A model generated the notes under the pieces. It was not told where the DNA came from. It saw nothing but the letters and a program-made list of their open reading frames with translations, and did not search any database. From contig NZ_JACSKC010000001.1 in the NCBI RefSeq assembly GCF_018617395.1, forward strand, positions 1,674,001 through 1,738,000: 64,000 nucleotides of DNA. Direction: 5' to 3'. The translations under genes were made by a program, and so were the position numbers. This document shows, in pieces, positions 16,754 to 25,400 of this stretch. This stretch comes from Exiguobacterium sp. s48 (GTDB lineage: Bacteria > Bacillota > Bacilli > Exiguobacteriales > Exiguobacteriaceae). Positions within the stretch are counted from its first letter, which is position 1. Each line of letters starts with the position of its first letter.

Positions 16754-18152
16754 ATGCCGCTCTCCTCTCTTCGTATAAATGTAGATACGCATCGATGAAC
16801 TGGTCGGTTCGATAATACGTCTCGACGCGCTCTTGACCGTTTCGTCCGAGTCGGCGCGCATCTTCGCGGTTCTGATGGAACCAGACACACCGTTCCGCGA
16901 TTCGGCGCGGATTGACCGGTGGAACGACGAACCCGGCCGGACCGAACGGTTCATCCGGTCGTCCGTTCACAAGTTCCGCACATGCCCCGACGTCCGTCAC
17001 AATCCACGGAACGCCCGCAGCCATCCCTTCAAGAACTGCAAGCGGTTGTCCCTCGGAGATACTCGTCAACAGACAAACATCGAACTCGGGAAGGTGCTGT
17101 CGGATATCCACTTTTCCGACCATAAAGACGGACTGTTCGAGCTCGAGTTGCCGGATGAGAATCTCGCACTCGGCCGCATACTCTTCATCCTCATCGAGCG
17201 GCCCCATGATGGTCAGTTCGAACGGGACAAGCATATCCTGAAGTAGTTTCGCCGCATAAATCATCGTTTTAATATCTTTAATCGGCACGACGCGGACGAT
17301 TGCTCCGATTCGAAGTTTATCCGTCCCTTGGATATGACCGAGTGCGGATAATCCCGTCACATCGATCCCGTTTGGAATAATACTCAACTTTTCGACCGGT
17401 GCCCCGAGCTGACGTTGCAACTCGCCGTTTCGTTCAAAGAGCGTGATGACGTCATCCGCTGTCCGGTACGCTTCCCGGGAAATATGGTGGAAGAACTGAA
17501 TCCAGTGGGAGCGAAACTCAGTTGGAATCCATGATGCTTGTAACAGTTCTTCTTCGCGTTCACGTGAATAAATGCCGTGTTCAGTCAGGAGGAACGGGAT
17601 GTTCTGTCGCTCTTTCATCGCACTCGCAATCAGACCTGCGTATCCAGTGGAGGCAGCGTGCACGAGGTCGACTTGAGGTAACTCGGATTGGAGCAAATCC
17701 AGGACAGGCGCATACATACCGCGCCACATCCAAAAGTAATCGATGAACGAACCGGCCTGTCCTTCTTCCTGATAGCTCTCCGTGACGAGCTGATAGAAGA
17801 GACGACTCGAAAAGAACTGTTCCGGTGTCCCGATTTGATTCTCAAGTAGCGGATAGATGGATGAATCGACTTGACCGAATGTCATCCACGTTTTGATTCG
17901 TTCTCGCTCCGTTTTCGACAATTCCTCCGGTCGACGTTTCCGTGTTGCACGCTGATTAAGGGCGAGCGTGGTCACGCCGGTGACATTCTGTGGTAACGCA
18001 TAGCGATAATCTGCCTCCGTTTTCGGGTTTGGCATGATTGAGATAATTTCAAACTCATGCATCGGCATTTGTTGCATCAGCATGTGAACCCAGCTCGATA
18101 CCCCTCCGCTCACATACGGATAACTCCCTTCGACAACGATTCCTATTTTCAT
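16734..18152 (-). CDS. pelF: Pel glycosyltransferase PelF
   Basis: Cytosolic GT4-type retaining glycosyltransferase that polymerises Pel, using UDP-GlcNAc/GalNAc. 472 residues, usual length. N-terminal glycine-rich YPYVSGGVSSWVHML, central LTEHGIYSRERE (typical of PelF), and the C-terminal donor site EGQPLAVLEGMAAGVPWIV with its conserved EX7E pattern. The start overlaps the deacetylase stop as ATGA. Confidence 0.95.
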   Translation of the reverse strand: MKIGIVVEGSYPYVSGGVSSWVHMLMQQMPMHEFEIISIMPNPKTEADYRYALPQNVTGVTTLALNQRATRKRRPEELSKTERERIKTWMTFGQVDSSIYPLLENQIGTPEQFFSSRLFYQLVTESYQEEGQAGSFIDYFWMWRGMYAPVLDLLQSELPQVDLVHAASTGYAGLIASAMKERQNIPFLLTEHGIYSREREEELLQASWIPTEFRSHWIQFFHHISREAYRTADDVITLFERNGELQRQLGAPVEKLSIIPNGIDVTGLSALGHIQGTDKLRIGAIVRVVPIKDIKTMIYAAKLLQDMLVPFELTIMGPLDEDEEYAAECEILIRQLELEQSVFMVGKVDIRQHLPEFDVCLLTSISEGQPLAVLEGMAAGVPWIVTDVGACAELVNGRPDEPFGPAGFVVPPVNPRRIAERCVWFHQNREDARRLGRNGQERVETYYRTDQFIDAYLHLYEERRAAYGGHRV

Positions 18153-19990
18153 GGGCGATCCTCCAATATTGGGAGACGGACGGACGTGTCTCTCAATTCG
18201 ACTTGATATAACGTACCGCTTTCATCGAACGGCTTGACTTCGCCAAATTCGAATGTCCCGGTATTTAAACGCTTGCCAGGTTGTACACGGACAAGTAACG
18301 TCGACGGGACAGGCAGTTGTTGGGCATTGATATCAATCGCATCGTTCGTGTAAGCGACATCGATTTGCGCATCTTGATATAGTTTGTACTTCCGATACGC
18401 ATCATATTGGCTCAAGCCCTCGAGATGCGGATACTTGGCGTAGAGCGTCTGGAACAAACCGCCAAACGATTCTTTCATCATCTCCCAGCCTTTCCCTTTC
18501 GAGCGATCATCATCTAACACATCATCCGGGTGAATGAAATGGGAGACGAGACCGAAGTTAGCGACAGCGTCAATGACGACGAACAAGTCATCCGGTGTCT
18601 CATTGTACCCGCTCGAGACACGAGGAAAGTCATACAAGTTCGGATATACCGGATCGGGCCCGAACTCTTGGATGTAACTTCCTTTCGTCGCATCCCCGCT
18701 GTAAAGCCCGGCGACGATCAATCCTTCTGAGAACTTCTCGTTCAACACGGCGAGTCCGGTTTGTCCGATGATGTTTGACGGTGGCACGTAGCTACGAATC
18801 CGTTCATTCGGTAAGTAATAGTCAAACGCCTCGACGACACGATCAATCGCGGAACGCATTGCGTCCCCGTCTTTCCATCTCGTATAGCCAAGTTCCGGAT
18901 CCATCGTTTCATTTCCCGTGATGAGCGGTTGGTGGTTAAATCCGTGCAACCCGACTTCCCCATTTTCTTGGAGTAAACCGCGACCGTATTCGAGCATCGG
19001 TGCTCGAATCTTTTCAATGAGTTGTTCCGTCGTCTCCTCATTCGTCGCTTTATAACTGCCAATCAAGAAGCCCGTATAAGTGACGTCATAATCGGCACTG
19101 ATTTGTTTCATATCTTTCCACCAAACCTCTGAGAAGAATTCTTTAATGGACAAGTCATATTCTTTCGTGATGACCGGATTCGAGTAATTCGGCACCGGTG
19201 CCGGGAAGTCGTCAAGATGGACGACCTTGATGCCAGCTTGTGGCATAACGAGTGCCGGGAACAACATCGAGAGCGATTGCACCATCAAGCCTCGTGAGTT
19301 CTTGTCCGTCAACGACGTCGTATTCCAAAACATGACCTCTCCTTTCCCATAAGGAGATTGCCATAAAATCGGTTCGTTCTTAGCGGAGATGAGCACGTCC
19401 GCTTCTTCCTTTAATTTGACGTCAGCGATACTGTGAACGAACAAACCAGAATCTTGGGGCAAATCAACATATCCGGGGAAGATTTCTTTTTCGAAAATCA
19501 GCCCGTTGATTCCATCTTTAAAGTCTCCGAAATCCCTTACGCCGACGAGGTCCGCCCAGTCTTGATCAATGAATCGTCCGGCAACATAGAGACGTCCGCC
19601 TTTTTCGACAAACGATCGAATCGCCTCGTACGGCCACGACTTCGTGTTTTCCCCGCTGACCACGAGAACGTGTTGCGGAGACGGCTCGATTGATGCGATT
19701 GCCTCTGCTTCAATCGAGGAATAAGACAATTTGGCATAATCGAGTGCGTATTTGAAGTTATTCAAAACGGCCGTCGACAACGCATCTTCATTCTGATGAA
19801 TATAGATCTGAATCGGATTTCCTTCCACCGTTCTTACCTCACCCGCTAGTGTCGTAAAGGACTTCGGTTCGTGCGCTTCTTTTGGGATGAGCCGATGACC
19901 ATAGTCAAGCCGTAAAAATTGGACGACGACAATCATCGCGATGAGCAAGGAAAACAAGGATGCGAGATACGTCGTAATCGATTTATTCAT
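18149..19990 (-). CDS. pelADA: PelA deacetylase-type protein (DUF2194), membrane-anchored
   Basis: 613 residues: an N-terminal membrane helix (about 8-28), an extracellular Rossmann-like region (LVVSGENTKSW, GGRLYVAG), then a polysaccharide-deacetylase-like domain with VHLDDFPAP (metal aspartate), LHGFNHQP (HxxxH-type ligand pair), YVPPSN and VSHFIHPDD. It corresponds to the PelA deacetylase half in Bacillus cereus pel operons; partial deacetylation gives Pel its positive charge. It carries no hydrolase domain, which is encoded separately at 22321. Coupled to PelE upstream and PelF downstream by 4-base overlaps. Confidence 0.85.
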   Translation of the reverse strand: MNKSITTYLASLFSLLIAMIVVVQFLRLDYGHRLIPKEAHEPKSFTTLAGEVRTVEGNPIQIYIHQNEDALSTAVLNNFKYALDYAKLSYSSIEAEAIASIEPSPQHVLVVSGENTKSWPYEAIRSFVEKGGRLYVAGRFIDQDWADLVGVRDFGDFKDGINGLIFEKEIFPGYVDLPQDSGLFVHSIADVKLKEEADVLISAKNEPILWQSPYGKGEVMFWNTTSLTDKNSRGLMVQSLSMLFPALVMPQAGIKVVHLDDFPAPVPNYSNPVITKEYDLSIKEFFSEVWWKDMKQISADYDVTYTGFLIGSYKATNEETTEQLIEKIRAPMLEYGRGLLQENGEVGLHGFNHQPLITGNETMDPELGYTRWKDGDAMRSAIDRVVEAFDYYLPNERIRSYVPPSNIIGQTGLAVLNEKFSEGLIVAGLYSGDATKGSYIQEFGPDPVYPNLYDFPRVSSGYNETPDDLFVVIDAVANFGLVSHFIHPDDVLDDDRSKGKGWEMMKESFGGLFQTLYAKYPHLEGLSQYDAYRKYKLYQDAQIDVAYTNDAIDINAQQLPVPSTLLVRVQPGKRLNTGTFEFGEVKPFDESGTLYQVELRDTSVRLPILEDRP

Positions 19991-20901
19991 GAATGGGCAC
20001 CTTCTAACTGTTGAATGACAAAGCGATAATCTTCTGGAACGTCTTGCAAATCAAGATGCTGATGGAGTCGATCGAGGATGGGGCGTAACTTGACCCAATC
20101 CCCCTTCGTCATGTGATGTTCAATCAACATGACATAACCATCAGGTACTTTTGGGTGATTGAACGTCAGCGCTTCCGCCAATCGCTCGCCTGTCTCGATA
20201 TCACCAGACTGGAACGACAAGCGTGCTTTCGTACGTAAATAAATCTCGTCCGTCGCATCATACTTGCCTAATTGGTCGAGATAAAACAACGTACGCTGCT
20301 GAATACGCGCTTTCATATCTTGGTCCAAAAGACCACTCCCTAAAAAGGAAACACCCGTCTCGATGACCGGATAAATCGTTTCTGGTCGTTCGGAGTTCAC
20401 TTGTGCGATTCGCTGTTTAAACATCACATCATATCGTTCGAACAACGTGTTCCGGACGGTCGCCGCATAGTGGACCGTTTCCGTGTCTTCATGTTCGAGA
20501 CCTAAGTTTAAGTACTCCTCCGTATTCATGAGCGGTGTCGACATGAGTTGCGTGATCGACTGTTTTCGCTTCTTCCCATCCATCTGCAGGGCTTCCGCTA
20601 ACGGAACGAGATCGAGGTCTTCTTTTGCCTGCTGTTGCAATCGCTCCACGTTGACTGTATCGAAATGGATGTATTCGTCATAGTCGAGAAGCGTCTTCGA
20701 CGAGGCGAAGCGATGGGCGATGGCGTAAGCGATCAAGCCAAACAGCTCACCGATCACCGGAATGACGGCACTGACGAGAAAAATGGAAAGCCAAACACCC
20801 TTCTCGGACACATCGACTTTCGTTCGGACGACAAGACGGTAGATGACAAATAAGATGACAGTATGAAGAAGAAAGAACAGGAGAATCATCCAACCGGTCA
20901 T
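19987..20901 (-). CDS. pelE: PelE-like membrane protein with TPR-like C-terminus
   Basis: 304 residues: two membrane helices at the N-terminus (about 3-25 and 37-62), then an alpha-helical cytoplasmic part with TPR-like helix pairs (TDEIYLRTKARLSFQSGDIE, VPDGYVMLIEHHMTKGDW). This matches PelE, the scaffold that joins PelD and PelG in the synthase complex; similarity is recognised mostly from organisation and position. Start at 20901, overlapping pelD as ATGA, with AAAGGTGG upstream. Confidence 0.78.
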   Translation of the reverse strand: MTGWMILLFFLLHTVILFVIYRLVVRTKVDVSEKGVWLSIFLVSAVIPVIGELFGLIAYAIAHRFASSKTLLDYDEYIHFDTVNVERLQQQAKEDLDLVPLAEALQMDGKKRKQSITQLMSTPLMNTEEYLNLGLEHEDTETVHYAATVRNTLFERYDVMFKQRIAQVNSERPETIYPVIETGVSFLGSGLLDQDMKARIQQRTLFYLDQLGKYDATDEIYLRTKARLSFQSGDIETGERLAEALTFNHPKVPDGYVMLIEHHMTKGDWVKLRPILDRLHQHLDLQDVPEDYRFVIQQLEGAHS

Positions 20902-22136
20902 AGACGATTCCCACCTTTCACATAGAAGACATGTTCAATCCGTTCTTTGAATCGTTCTGCCGACTCAATCGGTGTTCCTGGGAGAAGGAAGTGAAGGATG
21001 CGCTCGTCTTCGTCATATCCGATCACATCAATCTCACGCATGGACTGTCTTAAAATCAATTCCATCTCAATCAATGATAAGTCTACGCTTTTTACAGGTA
21101 GCGTGACCGTACTATACGGTTGGCCATATTGTTCATGACGTAGCACTTGTTGGGCCACTTTTTGTTCAAACGCTTCCATTCGGAACATGTGCGTTCCGTC
21201 GACGAGCTGGTCGCTGACGAGCATCCACTCGAGTGCATCCGCTTTTTCGATTCGAGTTCCCGTCCAGTCTAAGACGAGCTTCATCATGTTCATCTCATGG
21301 CTGCGTAAGCGCAGAATATCAATCTCATGGACGATCAATACTTCCTTCACCGCTCCCTCATAACAAATCGGAGCGACGAGAAGCGGTCCATCTAACTCAT
21401 CTGCCAAACGAATCGTTGGTTTTTTGGATTGGAACATTCGTGCGAAAATCCCTTGTTCCGAATCGATAAAGAGTGTCTGTGGCAAACGCTCCACATCCCC
21501 TGAACGGACATGAAGACGAAGCGTGCGTCGTGACGCATCCAAATGATATAAGGCAATCTGACGAGCACGGAAGACGCGAGTAAACGTTCCAATCAAATGG
21601 TCACGTACCAAATCGGTCGAATCTTGATCGAGTTGTAGCCCAATCTCATAAATTTTGGACAATGTGTAAGTCGAGTCGAGTACCCGTTTTCGCATTTCTC
21701 CCTGGGACTCCTGAAGTTGTTGCATCGTCTGTTTCAATTGTTCGTTCTCATCGACCACTTCTTCTTGACGAATGTGGAGAGACTGGTATCGCTCTCGATA
21801 AGACGTACTGAAGACACCCGCACTGAGCGCGACGAAGAAGTGTAGTAAAATCCAAGCCAACTCATTCGTGTCGTAAAGGAATAAAAGCAAATCAGATCCT
21901 TCCATCAAAAGGAATGAGAAATGATAGAAACACGTCAATGCGAAACTGACGAACGCACCGAGCAATCCATATCGTAACGAAAACAGGAGAATGTAAAAAA
22001 TAAGCGGGTCAATCGCCCAATCCGACAAAGAAAGACTAAATGTATAGTCCAAAATGCCGATAAGTAAAATAGTCACAATCATTTCAATCCATTTGATAGA
22101 TGTGCGATGTTGGGTATAAATCATAGTGTCACTCAT
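20898..22136 (-). CDS. pelD: PelD, c-di-GMP receptor of the Pel synthase
   Basis: 412 residues: four or so membrane helices (about 15-130), a coiled segment, a GAF domain (about 145-300) and a C-terminal degenerate GGDEF domain (about 310-405). The inhibitory-site motif RxxD is kept as REID (about 367-370), while the GGDEF signature is replaced by YDEDE, the pattern of a c-di-GMP receptor without cyclase activity. First gene of pelD-E-A-F-G-galE. The start is uncertain: AAAGGA directly abuts the ATG at 22136 and lies 12 bases from the next ATG at 22124. Confidence 0.9.
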   Translation of the reverse strand: MSDTMIYTQHRTSIKWIEMIVTILLIGILDYTFSLSLSDWAIDPLIFYILLFSLRYGLLGAFVSFALTCFYHFSFLLMEGSDLLLFLYDTNELAWILLHFFVALSAGVFSTSYRERYQSLHIRQEEVVDENEQLKQTMQQLQESQGEMRKRVLDSTYTLSKIYEIGLQLDQDSTDLVRDHLIGTFTRVFRARQIALYHLDASRRTLRLHVRSGDVERLPQTLFIDSEQGIFARMFQSKKPTIRLADELDGPLLVAPICYEGAVKEVLIVHEIDILRLRSHEMNMMKLVLDWTGTRIEKADALEWMLVSDQLVDGTHMFRMEAFEQKVAQQVLRHEQYGQPYSTVTLPVKSVDLSLIEMELILRQSMREIDVIGYDEDERILHFLLPGTPIESAERFKERIEHVFYVKGGNRL

Positions 22137-22200
22137 TCCTTTACGTGGTATTTTAGTAGTAGGACATTCAATGGATTGTCGACAAAAATTTCATATCGAG

Positions 22201-22280
22201 ACGGGCAAACTTACTGAAAAGTAAGGGCGCAAAGACATGGGTCGTCGATCTTTATAGATACCGATCGCCAGTCTGCAATA
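22201..22280 (+). promoter_or_regulatory. GEMM-I cyclic-di-GMP riboswitch
   Basis: Signature elements in order: GGGCAAAC (22203-22210), a hairpin with GAAA tetraloop (22210-22225), the diagnostic GGCGCAAAG (22226-22234), ATGGGTC (22237-22243), a second helix closed by an AT-rich loop, and GATCGCC followed by AGTCTGC (22270-22276), which can pair with GCAAACT (22205-22211). This is the RF01051 architecture. It lies directly upstream of the PelA-hydrolase-like gene and its terminator-like hairpin. Confidence 0.88.
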
Positions 22281-22290
22281 GCCGCAGCCG

Positions 22291-22320
22291 CTCTCTGATA
22301 ACTATCAGGAGGGTTTTTTT
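22291..22320 (+). terminator. Riboswitch expression platform: terminator hairpin overlapping the ribosome site
   Basis: CTGAT/ATCAG core (22295-22299 with 22304-22308), extended by C-G and G-U pairs around a bulged A, followed by seven T residues (22314-22320). The 3' arm contains the AGGAGGG ribosome site of the next gene, whose ATG follows the T-run immediately. It could act by transcription termination, by sequestering the ribosome site, or both. Confidence 0.75.
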
Positions 22321-23178
22321 ATGGGTATTTTCTCAGCCAAACGAATTGTCAGCATCTGTTGTGCATTCCTCGTTGGATTGGCGTTTCTAACGCCGCACCA
22401 AGCAGTCGCCGAAGCGAGCAATCCACTCGCAAACGTCGAGTCGTACAAAATTTATTACGACGCTCCAAGTAAGAAAAAGATCAAAAAGATGCAACAGTAT
22501 GACCTTGTTATCATCGAGCCTGTTTATTATACAGCAGCGCAAATCAAAGAATTACAAAAGTACGGAACAAAAGTGTACGGCTACATCAACACGATGGAAG
22601 CGGACAATTGGAATGTCGATTTCATCCAACAGATGAATGAGTCGGACTTTTTCCACCGCAACGGACAACGTGTCCATTATGCGGAATGGGATTCTTACTT
22701 GGTCGATATGACATCAACACACTATCGTGAACTGTTAACGCGTGAAGTGGAGAAACAAATCGTCGCCAAAGGATTGGATGGCGCATTCCTCGATACCGTC
22801 GGCAATATCGATAACGAGCATTCGGAACAACCAACCATTCTAAAAGCGCAACGCGCCGGGATGAGTCAGTTCATGAAATCAATCAAGTCTACTCACCCTT
22901 CCCTTTCTCTTATTCAGAACTGGGGATTCGCGACATTGAAGACGTATACGTATCCATACGTGGATGGTGTGATGTGGGAGAGCTTTAACTATACAACTGT
23001 AGCAAAAGACCAATGGTCAAAAGATCGTATTCAAGAATTGCGTGACCTCGATGCACGATACGGCATCAAAGCGTTGACCGTGTCTTCGAAACAACGCCCT
23101 AAGAGTGCCGCATATGCTGAAAAAAATGGGTTTATCCATTTCCATTCAAATGCTTCACTAGATTATAATAAATTCTAA
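22321..23178 (+). CDS. pelAH: Secreted PelA-hydrolase-like glycoside hydrolase (GH114/GH166 type)
   Basis: 285 residues with a Sec signal peptide (cleavage near AVAEA, about residue 30) and a TIM-barrel of the endo-alpha-galactosaminidase superfamily: LVIIEPVYY near 63-71, YGYINTME near 88, LDGAFLDTVGN near 151-161, LIQNWGF near 196 and GVMWESFNY near 216-224. In Pseudomonas this activity is the N-terminal domain of PelA; here it is a stand-alone secreted protein, divergent from pelD. It likely trims or releases Pel. Control through the c-di-GMP riboswitch in its leader. Confidence 0.85.
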   Translation: MGIFSAKRIVSICCAFLVGLAFLTPHQAVAEASNPLANVESYKIYYDAPSKKKIKKMQQYDLVIIEPVYYTAAQIKELQKYGTKVYGYINTMEADNWNVDFIQQMNESDFFHRNGQRVHYAEWDSYLVDMTSTHYRELLTREVEKQIVAKGLDGAFLDTVGNIDNEHSEQPTILKAQRAGMSQFMKSIKSTHPSLSLIQNWGFATLKTYTYPYVDGVMWESFNYTTVAKDQWSKDRIQELRDLDARYGIKALTVSSKQRPKSAAYAEKNGFIHFHSNASLDYNKF

Positions 23179-23232
23179 CTTTCATTGACATGATTGTACA
23201 AATATCTGGTAGTCTCTACAATGTAAAATCTA

Positions 23233-23284
23233 AAAAACATCCCACGTGTTTGCCTTCTTTATCGGCAAATGCGTGGGATGTTTT
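23233..23284. terminator. Bidirectional terminator between pelAH and the YerD-like gene
   Basis: Long near-perfect inverted repeat (about 23236-23253 with 23264-23282) flanked by A6 on the left and T4 on the right, serving both convergent genes. Confidence 0.9.
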
Positions 23285-23301
23285 GATTGATTCTCTCCAT
23301 T

Positions 23302-24876
23302 CTAGTGATATAAATCACGGATCAATCTTACTTGACCATCCGGCTCTTGATAAATCACATGTTCTTGAGACAATTCCGTCGGCGAGCGAACGCCTGCCGC
23401 AGCCGTCATATTGTACAATCCTTCCCGAAGCGAGATGATATAGTTCGTCACCCGAAAGCTCTTCTCGTCGACGACGAGGGCCCGTTGCAGTTTCGGGTCG
23501 GTCGTCGCCACCCCGACCGGACAGCGGTTCGTATGACACACCTGCGCCTGGATACAACCGACATTGAACATGAGCCCTCGAGCGATATTGACGAAGTCCG
23601 CTCCGAGCGCGAGGGCGATCGCTACTTTGTCTGCCGTGATGAGTTTTCCCGAGGCAAACAGTTTGATGCGGTCTCGAAGCCCATGCTCGATTAGTAATCG
23701 ATGAACATACGGGAGTGCCGCTTTCAGTGGCAAGCCGACCGTGTCCGCCAGCTCCTGATACGTCGCCCCGGTTCCCCCTTCACTCCCGTCAATGGTAATG
23801 AAATCTGGCACCCGGCCCGATATGGCCATCTCTTGGACGAACGATTCGATGTCTTTCAAATTTCCGACCACGAGTTTGATGCCGACGGGCTTCCCACCGA
23901 CGTCACGCAATTTCTCGATAAAGGTCAACAGTTCCCCATGGGTATGAAACTCAGAGAATCGGTTCGGACTGTCAATCGTCTCGCCAACTTTCACATGACG
24001 GATTCTTGCAATCTCCTCGGTCACTTTGGATCCATCGATATGTCCTCCGCGTGTCTTCGCTCCCTGCGCGAGTTTCAGCTCGAACGCCTTCACTTGAGAA
24101 AGCTCACTTTTTTGTTTAAACGCCTCTATCGAGAAGGAGCCATCCTCATTTCGGACACCGAATAAGGCCGGTCCAATTTGACAGATGATATCCACGTTCC
24201 CTTTTAAATGATAGTCGGAGAGCCCGCCCTCCCCTGTATTCATCCACGTGCCACCTGCACGACCGAGTCCGATTGAGAGAGCCGTGATCGCCTTGTCCCC
24301 GAGCGACCCGAAGCTCATCGCTGACTGACCGACGAGCCCGCGGACATGGAACGGTTCCCGACAGGTCCCTTCTCCGATGATGACCGTATCTTCTTCTTTT
24401 AAAAGATAGGGTGAGATGTCACGTTCGACGAGATGTTCTTTTCGGGTGAAGAGATTATCTTCATCGAGCTCATACACCCATGTCGCCACTTTCGTCTCAT
24501 TATCGATCCGTAACTCGTTCCGATTCGTTGGATATAGTGCGTTTTGAAGATAAAACCCGCCCGACTCAAAATCACGTTCCGAGCCGAATCCGATGATGCG
24601 CGATTTGTATTTCCCTGCAATGACCGCTGCTTCATAGTCGTTCCGTGAGAATGGTTTCGCTTCATTATCGTTTAAGAATAGATACTGCCGTAACTCGGGT
24701 CCCATCTTCTCGAACATATACCGGAGTTTCCCGAGAATCGGGAAGTTACGGAGGACAGAATGTTCACGTTGGTTTCGGTCACGACGCCACAAATAAAGCA
24801 GGAGTAGCGGTGGGGTTGTCATAATCAGTAGCAATAGTATGAGTAAAATCGTCAACATCGCTGTATTAAAAGACAT
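23302..24876 (-). CDS. FMN-binding glutamate synthase-like protein (YerD type), membrane-anchored
   Basis: 524 residues: an N-terminal membrane helix (about 7-31), then the FMN/Fe-S core of the glutamate synthase large subunit. Visible: GTWMNTGEGGLSDYHL, QIGPALFGVRNEDG, TIDGSEGGTGATYQE, GADFVNIARG and the cysteine cluster CIQAQVCHTNRCPVG for a 3Fe-4S centre. The glutaminase domain is absent, as in Bacillus YerD, so free-ammonia use or another substrate is likely. Reaction unproven. Ribosome site GGAGG, 7 bases from ATG. Confidence 0.88.
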   Translation of the reverse strand: MSFNTAMLTILLILLLLIMTTPPLLLLYLWRRDRNQREHSVLRNFPILGKLRYMFEKMGPELRQYLFLNDNEAKPFSRNDYEAAVIAGKYKSRIIGFGSERDFESGGFYLQNALYPTNRNELRIDNETKVATWVYELDEDNLFTRKEHLVERDISPYLLKEEDTVIIGEGTCREPFHVRGLVGQSAMSFGSLGDKAITALSIGLGRAGGTWMNTGEGGLSDYHLKGNVDIICQIGPALFGVRNEDGSFSIEAFKQKSELSQVKAFELKLAQGAKTRGGHIDGSKVTEEIARIRHVKVGETIDSPNRFSEFHTHGELLTFIEKLRDVGGKPVGIKLVVGNLKDIESFVQEMAISGRVPDFITIDGSEGGTGATYQELADTVGLPLKAALPYVHRLLIEHGLRDRIKLFASGKLITADKVAIALALGADFVNIARGLMFNVGCIQAQVCHTNRCPVGVATTDPKLQRALVVDEKSFRVTNYIISLREGLYNMTAAAGVRSPTELSQEHVIYQEPDGQVRLIRDLYH

Positions 24877-24901
24877 TCCTTCTCCTCCTTTTCCCGAGAC
24901 G

Positions 24902-24928
24902 AAAACACCTTGTCGTCAAACAAGGTGT
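24902..24928 (-). terminator. Terminator of the DUF6075 gene
   Basis: 8-bp perfect stem (24905-24912 with 24921-24928) followed by a short T-run on the minus strand. Confidence 0.75.
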
Positions 24929-24930
24929 CG

Positions 24931-25317
24931 TCAATGATTCGGGATGGTGATCCCATCAAATTGTTCATTTCGGCAAAGCGTGATTGCTTGCATCGCCAAC
25001 TTATAATCCTCTTCCGGTAATGCAATCAGTTCAGTGGGAAGAACCCATTCTTTTGAGTTATATAAATGGATGACAAGTTTAGCAAGTACAAACTCTCGTT
25101 TATCAAACGTATTGTCATCGATAATCGTTGAGGTGCGAATCTTACCCGATTCAAGATCCATGTAAGGAAGTAGGCATTCACGTATATGTTCATTTCCCGC
25201 AATCACATACAGTGCGGCGAAGTATTCTCGACCGGTACTGCCGGGATCCGTGAGCCGTTGTGCCAACCGTTTGAACTCGTTGTAGTGATCGGAAGATAAA
25301 AAATCAATGTGGTTCAT
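24931..25317 (-). CDS. DUF6075 family protein
   Basis: 128 residues, soluble, helical. Pattern FKRLAQRLTDPGSTGREYFAALYVIAGNEHI near the N-terminus and LAKLVIHLYNSKEW near 78-91 resemble DUF6075, a family of unknown role common in Firmicutes. It starts 83 bases downstream of the RpiR gene and has its own terminator. No function can be inferred. Confidence 0.75.
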   Translation of the reverse strand: MNHIDFLSSDHYNEFKRLAQRLTDPGSTGREYFAALYVIAGNEHIRECLLPYMDLESGKIRTSTIIDDNTFDKREFVLAKLVIHLYNSKEWVLPTELIALPEEDYKLAMQAITLCRNEQFDGITIPNH

Positions 25318-25400
25318 CGGTCCACCTTCTCTCTCTAAGCCTCACTTTGCTCTCAAGGTTTATAATTTCCACCTTTTTGTAGAAATTAACCCTATTTTCT

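Noticed and set aside
16754-16954. 67-residue N-terminal extension of PelG
   Set aside because: It lies inside pelF, is rich in Arg/Ser as shadow frames are, and the family N-terminus starts at the ATG at 16753 with a good ribosome site.
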